A stretch of DNA of 64,000 bases from Glycomyces xiaoerkulensis (GCF_002798405.1 NZ_PGGV01000004.1:124001-188000), one strand, 5' to 3'. Shown: positions 1 to 11,044, numbered from the stretch's first letter. Notes: generated from the letters alone by a model not told the origin. Made by a program: numbers and translations.

Positions 1-286
1 GGTCGTCGGGCACGCCGAGGACCTCGCGGGCCCACGCCAGGTGCTCGGCGCTGGGGGCCTGGCCCTTGCGTTCGAACAGGTCCTGGAGCTCGGTGAGGGA
101 TCGGTCGCGCTCGAGCCGCTCGGCGACCGCTTCGACGACGTAGTCGGACACCGAGTCGGCCCGGCCGATGGCGACCAGGCGGCGGATCTGCTCGACCTGC
201 TCGGACGGGAGGGAGACGCTCGAACGCCCCGGGCCCGGCTCCGCGCCGGGAGGCGGGTTGAGCGAGGAATTGGCGCGGTCGGTCAC
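1..286 (-). CDS. Ribbon-helix-helix type DNA-binding protein / antitoxin-like (3' end outside window)
   Basis: An open frame of 95 codons runs off the left edge. The GTG start is at 286. After a Pro/Gly-rich leader, the protein reads VSLPSEQVEQIRRLVAIG and then SVSDYVVEAVAERLERD. This strand-helix-helix pattern, with a short basic strand followed by 'S-x-S-x-Y-V-x-E-A-V', is what CopG/ParD/VapB-type antitoxins show. It is followed by an acidic tail (LTELQDLFE) of the kind that clamps a toxin. The partner, if there is one, would lie beyond position 1. It is divergent from the aminopeptidase gene. The family call is by pattern only; it could be a stand-alone CopG-like regulator. Confidence 0.6.
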   Translation of the reverse strand, partial: MTDRANSSLNPPPGAEPGPGRSSVSLPSEQVEQIRRLVAIGRADSVSDYVVEAVAERLERDRSLTELQDLFERKGQAPSAEHLAWAREVLGVPDD

Positions 287-406
287 GGTCCCAGATTAAC
301 GGCACCGGGCGGCCGCCCGGCAGCCGACATGACCGTCCGGGGCCCCCGGCGCTCGCGGTACCGTCGTGGGAAAGCTTGCAACCCGAGCCGGAGAGAAGGA
401 CTTGCG

Positions 407-1888
407 ATGGCCCAGAAGAAGTCGGGCGAGCGGCCGCACGACCCCCAGTTCCCGCAGAAGTTCCTGGAGTTCATGCGCTCGGGTTGGGGTCCGTCGCATC
501 TGGAGGTCGCGGAACTGGAGCAGGCCCCCTACCACGCTCGCCGGCGCGAGGCGCTCTCGGCGGCTTTCCCCGGCGAGACGGTCGTGGTGCCCACCGGCGA
601 GGAGAAGGTGCGCGCCAACGACACGTTCTTCCGCTTCCGGGCCGGCTCGGACTTCGCCTGGCTGACCGGCGACCTCGACCCCGAAGGGGTGCTGGTGCTG
701 CACCCGAGCGGGTCGGGCCACGAGGCGGTCCTCTACCGGCGACCCCGCAAGGGCGCCGAGTCCGACGAGTACTTCCGCTCGGCCAAGTACGGCGAGCTGT
801 GGATCGGGCGCCAGCGCTCGCTCGAGGAGACGGCCGTCCGGTTGGGGATCGAGTGCCGCGACATCGACCGGCTCGAGGCCGCGCTCGCGGGCGTGGGGCG
901 CTCCAAGGTGCGCCTGCTGCGCGGGTTCTCGGCGGCGATGGACGCCCGCTTCGAGGCCGAGGAGGCCCAGGCCGGCGAGGACGGCCGGCCGCTCCTCACC
1001 CGCGACCGGGAACTGGCCGCCGTGCTGGCGGAACTGCGCCTGACCAAGGACGCCTGGGAGCTGGCCCAGCTTCAGGGGGCGGTCGACTCGACCGTGCGCG
1101 GGTTCGAAGACGTCGCGCGGATCCTGCCGGCGGGCGGTTCGATCCCCGAGCGGCTGATCGAGGGCGTGTTCGGCACCCGGGCGCGGGTGGAGGGCAACGG
1201 GATCGGCTACGACTCCATCGTGGGCGCCGGTTCCCACGCGACCACCCTGCACTGGATCACCAACGACGGGCGCACCACGCCGGGCGAGCTGATCCTGATG
1301 GACATGGGCGTGGAGAACGACCAGCTCTACACCGCCGACGTCACCCGCACGCTGCCGGTGTCCGGCTCGTTCACACCGCTGCAGCGCCAGGTCTACGACA
1401 TCGTGCACGCCTCCCAGCAGGCGGGCATGGACGTCGTCAAGCCGGGCGTGGAGTTCCGGGAGATCCACCAGACCTGCATGCGGGTGCTGGCCGAGGGCCT
1501 GCGGGACCTCGGTGTACTGCCGGTGCCGGTCGAGGAGGCGCTGGCGAAGGACTCGCTGGTCTACCGGCGCTGGACGCTGCACGGCTTCGGTCACATGCTG
1601 GGGCTCGACGTGCACGACTGCGCCGCCTCCCGGCCCGAGCACTACTACCGGGGCCGGGTCGAGGAGGACTACGTCCTGACCGTCGAGCCGGGGCTGTACT
1701 TCCAGGCGAACGACGAGCTGGTGCCCGAGGAGCTGCGCGGGGTGGGCGTCCGCATCGAGGACGACGTGCGGGTGACCGCCGAAGGATGCGAGAATCTCTC
1801 GGCAGGGCTGCCGCGCTCGGCCGAGGAGGTCGAAACCTGGCTGGCCGCCCAGCGCGAGGCCGGTCCGCGGCCGGCCACGGAGTCCTGA
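407..1888 (+). CDS. pepP: Xaa-Pro aminopeptidase (M24B family)
   Basis: A 493-residue cytoplasmic metallopeptidase that removes an N-terminal residue next to proline. An AMP_N-type domain fills about residues 35-200, followed by the pita-bread M24 domain. The two-metal ligands are visible: Asp in MDMG (about 298) and TADVTRT (about 311), His in HGFGHMLGLDVHD (about 391), Glu in VEPGLYF (about 425) and RIEDDV (about 449). The ATG at 407 was chosen because GGAGAG precedes it by 9 bases. The open frame extends upstream to 41, but that part only overlaps the divergent RHH gene. Length fits actinobacterial PepP. It appears monocistronic. Confidence 0.9.
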   Translation: MAQKKSGERPHDPQFPQKFLEFMRSGWGPSHLEVAELEQAPYHARRREALSAAFPGETVVVPTGEEKVRANDTFFRFRAGSDFAWLTGDLDPEGVLVLHPSGSGHEAVLYRRPRKGAESDEYFRSAKYGELWIGRQRSLEETAVRLGIECRDIDRLEAALAGVGRSKVRLLRGFSAAMDARFEAEEAQAGEDGRPLLTRDRELAAVLAELRLTKDAWELAQLQGAVDSTVRGFEDVARILPAGGSIPERLIEGVFGTRARVEGNGIGYDSIVGAGSHATTLHWITNDGRTTPGELILMDMGVENDQLYTADVTRTLPVSGSFTPLQRQVYDIVHASQQAGMDVVKPGVEFREIHQTCMRVLAEGLRDLGVLPVPVEEALAKDSLVYRRWTLHGFGHMLGLDVHDCAASRPEHYYRGRVEEDYVLTVEPGLYFQANDELVPEELRGVGVRIEDDVRVTAEGCENLSAGLPRSAEEVETWLAAQREAGPRPATES

Positions 1889-2271
1889 CGGCGCTGCGCC
1901 TGGCCGGGTCCGGCCGCTCGCACCGCCCCGGTGCAGGGCGGGCGGAGCCTACGCGTATAGTCCGATTTAAGGCTTATATCCACCGCACCGGGCCGGCGGC
2001 GGCGATCAACACCGCACACCAACCGCCCGCCGCCGCCGGCCGCTAAATCCGAAGTTCGCGCGCACCCGAACGATATAGGCCGACCAGTCCCGCCCTCCTG
2101 GAACAAAGTGGTACGCTGAGAAGCATTAACAAGACGGACGTACTGTTTATTTGTTGGAATCTCGGTCGCGGCCTGTGCCGCCGCTCCCCTCTCGGCCGAC
2201 CTCCGGCGCCGACCGCCGGCATTGCGGCAGACTGAGTCCGACAGACGAATTCAGAACCGGGAGTTACACAA
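1889..2271 (+). promoter_or_regulatory. Upstream region of acnA, AT-rich, with imperfect inverted repeats
   Basis: A 383-base gap without a gene. It is much richer in A+T than its surroundings at 1950-1985 and 2060-2165. Possible -10 hexamers are TATAGT (1956-1961) and TACGCT (about 2112). GGCTTATATC at 1971-1980 is repeated inverted, with one mismatch, at 2072-2081, and TCCGATTTA at 1961-1969 has an inverted near-copy at 2044-2052. No gene or structured RNA was recognised. GGGAG about eight bases before 2272 serves acnA. Confidence 0.4.
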
Positions 2272-4998
<2,727 letters not shown>

Positions 4999-5005
4999 CC
5001 GACGA

Positions 5006-5041
5006 GCGGAGAGGGGCGGGCCGCGGCCCGCCCCTCTCCGC
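5006..5041 (+). terminator. Hairpin terminator of acnA
   Basis: A perfect 16-bp stem (5006-5021 with 5026-5041) and a 4-base loop, 7 bases after the acnA stop. There is no T tract, as is common for actinobacterial terminators. Confidence 0.75.
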
Positions 5042-5093
5042 ACCCGGACGGCGACCGGTTCGGGCCGCCCTCCGATGATGCGAGAATTCCGCA

Positions 5094-7028
5094 ATGACGA
5101 ACGAACCGAGCGAAGCGGAGACGGCGCATCGCGCGGGCCTGGCCGCCGATCTTCGGAGACTGGGGCTCGAACCGGGCGACGCCGTGATGATCCATGCGGC
5201 GTTCAGCGGCGTCGGAACGGTCTTGGGCGGACCCGACGCTCTGGTCGACGCCGTGTTCGACGTGATCGGGACCGAGGGCACGCTGCTGAGCTACCAGGAC
5301 TGGGAGCTCAACGTGGACGTCTGGGACGAGCGCGGCCGGGTGCGCGAGGCCTACCGTCCCCATATGCCGCCGTTCGATCCGGCGACGGCCCGCCCCTCGC
5401 GCGACCACGGCATCCTCGCGGCCACGATCGGCACGCGGCCGGGCGTGCGCCGGAGTGGCAATCCCGGGGCGTGCGTCGCGGCCGTCGGCGCCCGCGCCGA
5501 AGCGTTCACCGCCGACCACCCGCTCGATTTCGGCTACGGCGAGGACTCCCCGTTCGCCCGCCTCGTCGCGTCCGGCGGGCGCGTCCTGATGGTGGGTGCG
5601 CCGCTCGACACGATGACGCTGCTGCACCACGCCGAGCACCTGGCCGACCTGCCCGGCAAGCGGCGGATCCGTATCGAGTATCCGCTGGCCGCGCCAACCG
5701 GCACCGAATGGCGGCTGGTCGAGGAGTTCGACACCGGCGCACCGGTGGTGGACGGACCGCCGGAGGACTACTTCGGACTGATCGTGCGCGACCACCTCGC
5801 AACGGGAGCCGGACACCAGGGCACGGTCGGCCGGGCCGAGTCGGTGCTCGTCGACGCGGCCGCGATTACCGGATTCGCAGTCTCCTGGCTCGAGGAGCGG
5901 TACGGACGATTACGGACCGCGGTGAACGGGCTCACCGCCCGGAATCGGCACGGCGACGCGGTGGTTGAACGTGGCATGGTGCGCGAGGTCGAGGTGGTCG
6001 TGGTCGGGGCCGGTCAGTCCGGACTCTCGGCCGCCCACTTCCTGCGCAAGCACTTCGAGCCGCTGACCGGGTTCGTCGTGCTCGACCACGCGCCGCGACC
6101 CGGCGGCGCCTGGCAGTTCCGCTGGCCGACGCTGACCTTCGAGACGGTCAACGGCGTCTACCGGCTTCCCGGCCTGGCGGTGCCCGAGCCCGACCGGGCC
6201 ACTCCGGTCGCCGAGGTCATCCCCGACTACTTCGCCGACTACGAACGGGCCTTCGACCTGCGGGTCCAGCGTCCGGTGTCGGTGCGGGCGGTGCGGCCGC
6301 TGCCCGACAAGCGCCTCGAGGTCGAGACCGACCGGGGCGCGTGGGTCGCGCGGGCCCTGGTCAACGCCACCGGGACCTGGGAGCGGCCGTTCCGGCCGCG
6401 CTACCCCGGACAGGAGACGTTCCGGGGCCGCCAGTTGCACACCGCCCGGTACCGGGGCCCGTGGGAGTTCGAGGGCCGCCGCGTCGTGGTCGTCGGCGGC
6501 GGCGTCTCCGGCTTCCAGCACGTGATGGAGATCGACCCGTTCGCGGCCGAGACGCACTGGGTGACCCGGCGTCCGCCCGAATGGCGCGAGGGCACGTTCA
6601 CTCCCGAATACGGCCGCGAGGTGGTCGCGAGGGTCGAGGAGCGCGTGCGGCAGGGGAAGCGGCCCGAGAGCGTCATCAGCGCCACCGGCATCCCGCTCAC
6701 CCCGGAGATCCGGGCCGCCCGCGAAGCCGGGGTCCTGGACCGGCTGCCGATGTTCGACCGGATCGAGCCCGACGGCGTGGCCTGGGACGACGGACGGTTC
6801 GTCGCCGCCGACGCCATCGTGTGGGCGACGGGCTTCCGCGCCGCGCTCGACCACCTGGCGCCGCTGCGACTGCGCGGTCCGGGCGGCGGCATCGCCATGG
6901 ACGGGACCGAGGTGGCCGCCGATCCGCGGATCCACCTGGTCGGCTACGGCCCCTCGGCGAGCACCATCGGCGCCAACCGCGCCGGGCGGTCCGCGGTGCG
7001 CCGGATCCGGGAGCTGCTGGCTACCTGA
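5094..7028 (+). CDS. Fused AAC(3)-type aminoglycoside N-acetyltransferase and FAD-dependent monooxygenase
   Basis: One uninterrupted frame of 644 residues joins two complete enzymes. Residues 1 to about 272 look like AAC(3)-III: VMIHAAFSGVGTVLGG, PPFDPATARPSRDHG, LDFGYGEDSPFARL, LMVGAPLDTMTLLHHAEHL, and an end at GFAVSWLEERYG, where that family normally stops. Such enzymes acetylate the 3-amino group of aminoglycosides with acetyl-CoA. Residues about 295-644 are a CzcO/FMO-like flavoprotein: FAD motif VVVGAGQSG, FMO-type FRGRQLHTARY, NADPH motif VVVVGGGVSG and ATGF near the end. An in-frame ATG at 5976 could start the second enzyme alone, but no convincing ribosome site precedes it. It converges on, and overlaps by 8 bases, the gene on the other strand. 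Confidence 0.85.
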   Translation: MTNEPSEAETAHRAGLAADLRRLGLEPGDAVMIHAAFSGVGTVLGGPDALVDAVFDVIGTEGTLLSYQDWELNVDVWDERGRVREAYRPHMPPFDPATARPSRDHGILAATIGTRPGVRRSGNPGACVAAVGARAEAFTADHPLDFGYGEDSPFARLVASGGRVLMVGAPLDTMTLLHHAEHLADLPGKRRIRIEYPLAAPTGTEWRLVEEFDTGAPVVDGPPEDYFGLIVRDHLATGAGHQGTVGRAESVLVDAAAITGFAVSWLEERYGRLRTAVNGLTARNRHGDAVVERGMVREVEVVVVGAGQSGLSAAHFLRKHFEPLTGFVVLDHAPRPGGAWQFRWPTLTFETVNGVYRLPGLAVPEPDRATPVAEVIPDYFADYERAFDLRVQRPVSVRAVRPLPDKRLEVETDRGAWVARALVNATGTWERPFRPRYPGQETFRGRQLHTARYRGPWEFEGRRVVVVGGGVSGFQHVMEIDPFAAETHWVTRRPPEWREGTFTPEYGREVVARVEERVRQGKRPESVISATGIPLTPEIRAAREAGVLDRLPMFDRIEPDGVAWDDGRFVAADAIVWATGFRAALDHLAPLRLRGPGGGIAMDGTEVAADPRIHLVGYGPSASTIGANRAGRSAVRRIRELLAT

Positions 7029-7857
7029 ATCCGACCAGGGCCTGGACCGGCCAATGGTCCGAGGGGACCCTGCCGTCCTTGCTGTAGGTGTTGACCGCAG
7101 CCCGGTAGGCCTTGACGCGCGGGCCGACGAGGATCCAGTCGATGCGCCCGGTGCCCGCGACCGGGTCGGGCCGCCAGTGGTTGAACGTCCCCCAGGCGGG
7201 GGTGAGCCGTTCGTCCGCGGTGTTCCAGGCGTCGGACAGCCCGGCGTCGGTGAAGATGCGGTGGACCCGCGACCCCTCGCTGCGGTTGAAGTCGCCGGCC
7301 ACGATCACCGGATCTCCGAAGCCGCCGATGACGCCGAGGTTGAGCTTCGCGCCCTTGCGCCGGGACCGCTCGGAGCGGTGGTCGAGGTGGTTGTCGACCA
7401 CGTAGAAGGTGCGCCCGGTGCGGAGGTCGACGAAGCGGACCCAGGTGAGCATCCGGACGGTGCGGTTGCCCCAGCTTCGGGAGCCGATCAGGTACGGGCG
7501 GCGCGAGAGCCACAGGTGGTCGTACTCGAGCGGGGACAGGCGGCGCGCGTCCCAGTACACGGCGGTCGATTCGCTGCGGCTGCCGCCCCTGCGTCCAAGG
7601 TGGACCCAGTCGTAGCCGTCCAGGTCGGATTTGAGCTCGAGGAGTTGGCGGAAGCGGCCCTCCTGCGTGCACAGCACGGTCGGCCGCTCGCGATCGAGGA
7701 GCGCGGCGACGAGCGGGCGGCGCTCGGCCCACGAGTGCGGCCCCCTGCCCGAGGCCGAACGGAGGTTGTAGGTCATCACGTGGATCCGCGGCCCGCGGGC
7801 CGCACCGATGAGCGGCATGTCGCGGTCCGGTTCGGGTTGACCGTCCAAGGCGACCAT
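7021..7857 (-). CDS. Endonuclease/exonuclease/phosphatase family protein
   Basis: 278 residues with the whole EEP signature: TYNLR near the N-terminus (about 29), a QE metal ligand (TQEGRF, about 65), DNHLDHRS (about 155), VAGDFNRS (about 188), IDWILV (about 245) and the terminal SDHWPVQA. These residues bind Mg and hydrolyse phosphodiester bonds; the substrate (nucleic acid, phosphoinositide or other) cannot be told. No signal peptide is evident, so it is probably cytoplasmic. The ATG at 7857 has only a weak ribosome site. A hairpin (7908-7937) and an IdeR-type iron box (7962-7980) lie upstream, suggesting iron-responsive expression. Confidence 0.85.
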   Translation of the reverse strand: MVALDGQPEPDRDMPLIGAARGPRIHVMTYNLRSASGRGPHSWAERRPLVAALLDRERPTVLCTQEGRFRQLLELKSDLDGYDWVHLGRRGGSRSESTAVYWDARRLSPLEYDHLWLSRRPYLIGSRSWGNRTVRMLTWVRFVDLRTGRTFYVVDNHLDHRSERSRRKGAKLNLGVIGGFGDPVIVAGDFNRSEGSRVHRIFTDAGLSDAWNTADERLTPAWGTFNHWRPDPVAGTGRIDWILVGPRVKAYRAAVNTYSKDGRVPSDHWPVQALVGFR

Positions 7858-7907
7858 GGTGCGACGATAGCCGCTGCGGGGCCGTGCGCGGGTCCGAACG
7901 GCGGCGA

Positions 7908-7937
7908 GGGCCGCGGGAGGTGAGAAGCCCGCGGCCC
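7908..7937 (-). terminator. Hairpin between the baeRF-like gene and the EEP gene
   Basis: A perfect 10-bp stem (7908-7917 with 7928-7937) and a 10-base loop. It lies 58 bases after the stop of the baeRF-like gene and could end that transcript. It is also downstream of the iron box, so a transcript starting there would have to read through it to reach the EEP gene. Confidence 0.5.
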
Positions 7938-7961
7938 CATCGGTGTACTGCCGGATTCAAA

Positions 7962-7980
7962 TTAGCATAGGCTAACCTAA
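7962..7980 (-). promoter_or_regulatory. IdeR/DmdR-type iron box
   Basis: TTAGCATAGGCTAACCTAA differs at two positions from the TTAGGTTAGGCTAACCTAA palindrome bound by the iron repressors IdeR/DtxR/DmdR of actinobacteria. A further CCTAACC runs on to the right. The site is 105 bases before the ATG of the EEP gene and just after the stop of the baeRF-like gene. By known family behaviour it should be repressed when iron is plentiful. Confidence 0.7.
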
Positions 7981-7994
7981 CCTATGCGCGGGGG

Positions 7995-9161
7995 TCACCA
8001 GCGCAGGAAACCGCCGACGCCTTCGGCCTTCTCCGGCAGGCGCACCCCGTCACAGAGGATCGACACCGCCGCGTCCGAGGCCAGCCCCATCTCGATCATC
8101 TGCTCCCCCAGCTCGGCCTCGGACAGTGCCGTGGCCACCTCGGGTTCGCTCTGCGGCACCCCGTCGGCGAGGACCGAGCCCGGCGGGATGCGCTCGCCGC
8201 TCCACACCGAGTCGCGTTCCAGCACCAGCCGGTCGACCCGCCCGGCCTGGAGCGCCTCGACGGTCGGGGTCGAGCCGAACGAGGCCTTCGGCGGGGCCTC
8301 GGCGAATTCGGCGGCGAGCCGCTCGTCGCGGCGGCGCCGGGCGGCGGCCATCTCCGGCTTCAGGGTCTGCTGGATCTGGGCCGGCGTGGCCTGGCCCAGC
8401 ACCCGCTGGGAGGGGACGACCTCGTTCTTGAGGGAGTTGCTGAGTGATTTGGAGGTGGCGTCGACCAGTTCGGGCTCGCCGGCGACGAGCAGCATCTCCC
8501 AGCCGAACGTCGCGACGTGCGTCTCCAGAGTGGTGTGCGCGGCGGCCAGGAAGCGGTTGAGGTGCTCGGCGAGGCGGAAGTCGAACAGGTCCCGCTGCGA
8601 GGACGAGGACTGCCCTTCCCGCTTGCCCCAGGCGCTCTTCTGCGTGGCCGGGCCGGCGAACTCGCGCCACTCCTCGGTTCGCGGCTCGAAGGCGAGGCCC
8701 GATATCTCCTCGCAGAGGCCGAAGCGGGAGTCGAGGATGCGCATCCCGTGGCCGTCGACGACGGCGATCCCGGTGGGCGAGCCCTCGGCCCAGGCGGCGA
8801 ACATGGGCGCGATGTGCGAGCGGGGCGCGAGCGCGACCCGGTCGGTCAGCGGCGTCTGCATCTCGACGCTGAAGGTCTCGCCGTCGCTGAGAGGGACGAA
8901 CAGTGCGCGGCCGACGCCCGGCGAACCGGGGCGGACGAGATGTTCGATCTCGAGGGCGAGCTCGTGGAGCCGACGCTCCAGAATGCTCCGCGTGCGGCCG
9001 TCGACCGATTCGAGCAGCAGGCGGAGCCCCTGTTCGAGCCGTTTCTTCCACGGGGGCTGCGATCCCGTCTGCCGAGGGTCGGCGTTGACGTACAGGGAGA
9101 GCACGCCGGTTTCGTCACGCAGGTTGACCAGGCGGATCTGCGTCTCGCGGTCCATCGGCAT
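7995..9161 (-). CDS. VLRF1/baeRF-type (bacterial archaeo-eukaryotic release factor-like) protein
   Basis: 388 residues, no signal or membrane segment. The N-terminal 'RLVNLRDETGVLSLYVNADP' opening, the central WGKREGQ...RDLFDFRLAEHLNRF and EMLLVAGEPELV segments, and the GGFLRW end are the layout I associate with actinobacterial VLRF1/baeRF proteins, relatives of eRF1/Vms1 that release peptides from stalled ribosomes. The ATG at 9161 was chosen over an upstream frame extension because GGGAGGAGG precedes it. It lies downstream of the FrnE-like gene in the same direction. Family recognition is from memory of conserved segments; the catalytic GGQ-like loop was not identified, so activity is uncertain. 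Confidence 0.6.
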   Translation of the reverse strand: MPMDRETQIRLVNLRDETGVLSLYVNADPRQTGSQPPWKKRLEQGLRLLLESVDGRTRSILERRLHELALEIEHLVRPGSPGVGRALFVPLSDGETFSVEMQTPLTDRVALAPRSHIAPMFAAWAEGSPTGIAVVDGHGMRILDSRFGLCEEISGLAFEPRTEEWREFAGPATQKSAWGKREGQSSSSQRDLFDFRLAEHLNRFLAAAHTTLETHVATFGWEMLLVAGEPELVDATSKSLSNSLKNEVVPSQRVLGQATPAQIQQTLKPEMAAARRRRDERLAAEFAEAPPKASFGSTPTVEALQAGRVDRLVLERDSVWSGERIPPGSVLADGVPQSEPEVATALSEAELGEQMIEMGLASDAAVSILCDGVRLPEKAEGVGGFLRW

Positions 9162-9247
9162 GGCGGCCTCCTCCCATCGATGAGCGGCATTCGACCCAGG
9201 ATAAGTCCGCCGGAGGCCGCTCGGGAAGGATTCGGCCGCTCGCCCGG

Positions 9248-9967
9248 TTACGGGGTGCAGCCGTCGGGACCGCAGGCCTCGGACCCGGCGTCGCCGGCGA
9301 TCGAGGTGAGCTTGGGTTCCCTTTCGCCCCAAGCCGTTTCGAGGATCTCTGCGAACAGTTCGGTGGGTTGGGCGCCGGAGATGCCGTACTTGCCGTCGAC
9401 GACGAAGAACGGGACGCCGCGGGCCCCGAGCCGGGCGGCCTCGGCCTCGTCGCCGCGGACGGCGTCGGCGTAGGCATCGGGATCGTCGAGCACGGCGACC
9501 ACATCGGCCTGTTCGAGCCCGGCTCCGACGGCGACCCGGACGATCCGGTCCCGTTCGAACAGCGAGGTCTCCTCGGCGAAGTTGGCGGCATAGAAGGCGC
9601 GCCAGACCTCGGCCTCGAGGCCCTTGTCGGCCGCCAGGTGGAGCAGGCGGTGCAGGTCGAAGGTGTTGCCGGTGTCGCGGCCCTCGGTCCGGTAGTCGAG
9701 GCCCTCAGCGGCGGCGAGTTCGCCGAGCCGCCGCTCGTTGGCCTGGGCGTTCTCGGCGGTGATGCCGTACTTGGAAGCGAGCATGGAGATGACGTCGGTG
9801 GTCTCCCCCGGCGGGGCGGTGGGGTCGAGCTCGAAGGAGCGGTGCCGCACCTCGATGTCGTCTGCATGGGCGAACGCCTGCGCGGCCTTGTCGAAGCGGG
9901 CCTTGCCGACGTAGCACCAGGGGCAGGCGACGTCCGACCAGATGTCGATGCGCATTTTCTCAGTCAC
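9248..9967 (-). CDS. DsbA family oxidoreductase, FrnE-like
   Basis: 239 residues. A thioredoxin-fold protein with active site CPWC at about residues 15-18 (SDVACPWCYVGK), an inserted helical domain, and the cis-Pro loop GARGVPFFVVDGKYGISGAQ near 185-203. This is the FrnE/2-hydroxychromene isomerase-like branch of DsbA, cytoplasmic because no signal is present. Such proteins act as thiol oxidoreductases or isomerases. The end, EACGPDGCTP, carries a second cysteine pair of unknown role. Start: GTG at 9967, or ATG at 9955 (MRIDIW); neither has a strong ribosome site. Confidence 0.88.
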   Translation of the reverse strand: MTEKMRIDIWSDVACPWCYVGKARFDKAAQAFAHADDIEVRHRSFELDPTAPPGETTDVISMLASKYGITAENAQANERRLGELAAAEGLDYRTEGRDTGNTFDLHRLLHLAADKGLEAEVWRAFYAANFAEETSLFERDRIVRVAVGAGLEQADVVAVLDDPDAYADAVRGDEAEAARLGARGVPFFVVDGKYGISGAQPTELFAEILETAWGEREPKLTSIAGDAGSEACGPDGCTP

Positions 9968-10007
9968 GCGTCATGCAACGCATGAACGCTCAATTGAATT
10001 CCGGGGC

Positions 10008-10751
10008 TCATCGCGTGGCGATCAGGCGCCGGACCGGGACGGCGAAATCGACGCCGAACCGAGCGCAGAGCCGGAGCCACCGCCGCGCCGCCCGCAGGCG
10101 GCCTCCCGATATCCCGGGCAGGTAGAGCGACCACAGGAACAGATCGGCTTCCTCCGGGCCGCGCAGCCGGAACGAGAAGCGCCGCCGCTCGTCGGCGACC
10201 AGCGTGAGACCCGCCAGCCCGAATACCGTCGAAGCCTGCCGCAGGATGCGGTCGTTCGGGTACGAAAGCGACCGCCCGAGCGCGGCCACGAGCCCGCCGA
10301 CCGGCACCCGATCGGTCCACCGCAGTGGTCCGGCGGCGGGCACGATCGCCGCGAAGCGCCCACCGGTCCGCAGGACCCGGGCGACTTCCATCAGGACCGA
10401 CTCCAACTGCTCGACCACCTGCAGCGCCATGGAGCACACCACCGACCCGGCGGAGGCGTCCTCCAGCGGCAGTTTCTGAGCCGGTGCCAGGGTGGCCGAG
10501 GCGCCGCGCTTGCGGGCCAGCGCCAGTTCGGCCTCGGAAACATCGAACCCGAGATATCCTCTTGTGCTGGCATGGGTCCGCATCGGTGCGCTGCCGCAGG
10601 CCACATCCACGATCGGCCCGTCCCCCACACTCCCGCCGAGCCACTCGTACGGGTTCTGCCCGCCGTCGAAGCAGCGCGCGAGCACCCGCTCGGTGACCCC
10701 GGGCCGCTCCGAATGGAACCGGCCCAGATACCCGGACCAATCTCCCACCAT
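10008..10751 (-). CDS. Class I SAM-dependent methyltransferase
   Basis: 247 residues with a Rossmann methyltransferase fold. Motif I is IVDVACGSAPM (about 47-57), where the usual glycine-rich G-x-G end is replaced by SAP. YLGFDVSEAELALA gives the acidic strand-2 residue. LPLEDASAGSVVCSMALQVV is motif II, and EVARVLRTGGRFAAIVP follows. The substrate is unknown. Start ATG at 10751. It ends close to the 5' end of the FrnE-like gene and points the same way. Confidence 0.82.
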   Translation of the reverse strand: MVGDWSGYLGRFHSERPGVTERVLARCFDGGQNPYEWLGGSVGDGPIVDVACGSAPMRTHASTRGYLGFDVSEAELALARKRGASATLAPAQKLPLEDASAGSVVCSMALQVVEQLESVLMEVARVLRTGGRFAAIVPAAGPLRWTDRVPVGGLVAALGRSLSYPNDRILRQASTVFGLAGLTLVADERRRFSFRLRGPEEADLFLWSLYLPGISGGRLRAARRWLRLCARFGVDFAVPVRRLIATR

Positions 10752-10857
10752 CCCGCCAGGTTACGGCCACCCCTCGCAGCCCAACCCCCTGGACTCGCAC
10801 CAAAGCCAACGTTCGGGTACCCTTTTTGACGCTCGGCGCGCCCACCGGCGCGCCCCG

Positions 10858-10932
10858 GGGTGCTTAGCTCAGCGGTAGAGCGCTGCCCTTACAAGGCAGA
10901 TGTCACTGGTTCGAACCCAGTAGCGCCCACCA
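10858..10932 (+). tRNA. tRNA-Val (anticodon TAC), CCA encoded
   Basis: A complete cloverleaf. The acceptor arm GGGTGCT pairs with AGCGCCC (one G-U pair). The D arm is GCTC/GAGC, the anticodon arm CTGCC-CTTACAA-GGCAG with anticodon TAC, and the T arm ACTGG-TTCGAAC-CCAGT. A discriminator A is followed by genomic CCA (10930-10932). It reads GUA valine codons. Confidence 0.97.
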
Positions 10933-10938
10933 GCATAG

Positions 10939-10968
10939 AGACCCCGGGCGGAAAATCCGCCAGGGTCT
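10939..10968 (+). terminator. Terminator hairpin after tRNA-Val
   Basis: AGACCC pairs with GGGTCT and, inside, GGCGGA with TCCGCC around an AA loop, beginning 7 bases after the tRNA 3' end. Confidence 0.7.
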
Positions 10969-11044
10969 TCGGTCGCCATATCAGGGCCGTGACTGGTGCA
11001 ACTCGCCTTCAGGAGGTCCTCCCCGAACGCCCTCTCGAGTAGTC

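Noticed and set aside
7984-9183. A plus-strand frame of 399 codons starting right after the iron box
   Set aside because: Ser/Arg-rich composition, no ribosome site, and fully antisense to the baeRF-like gene, which has a strong start.
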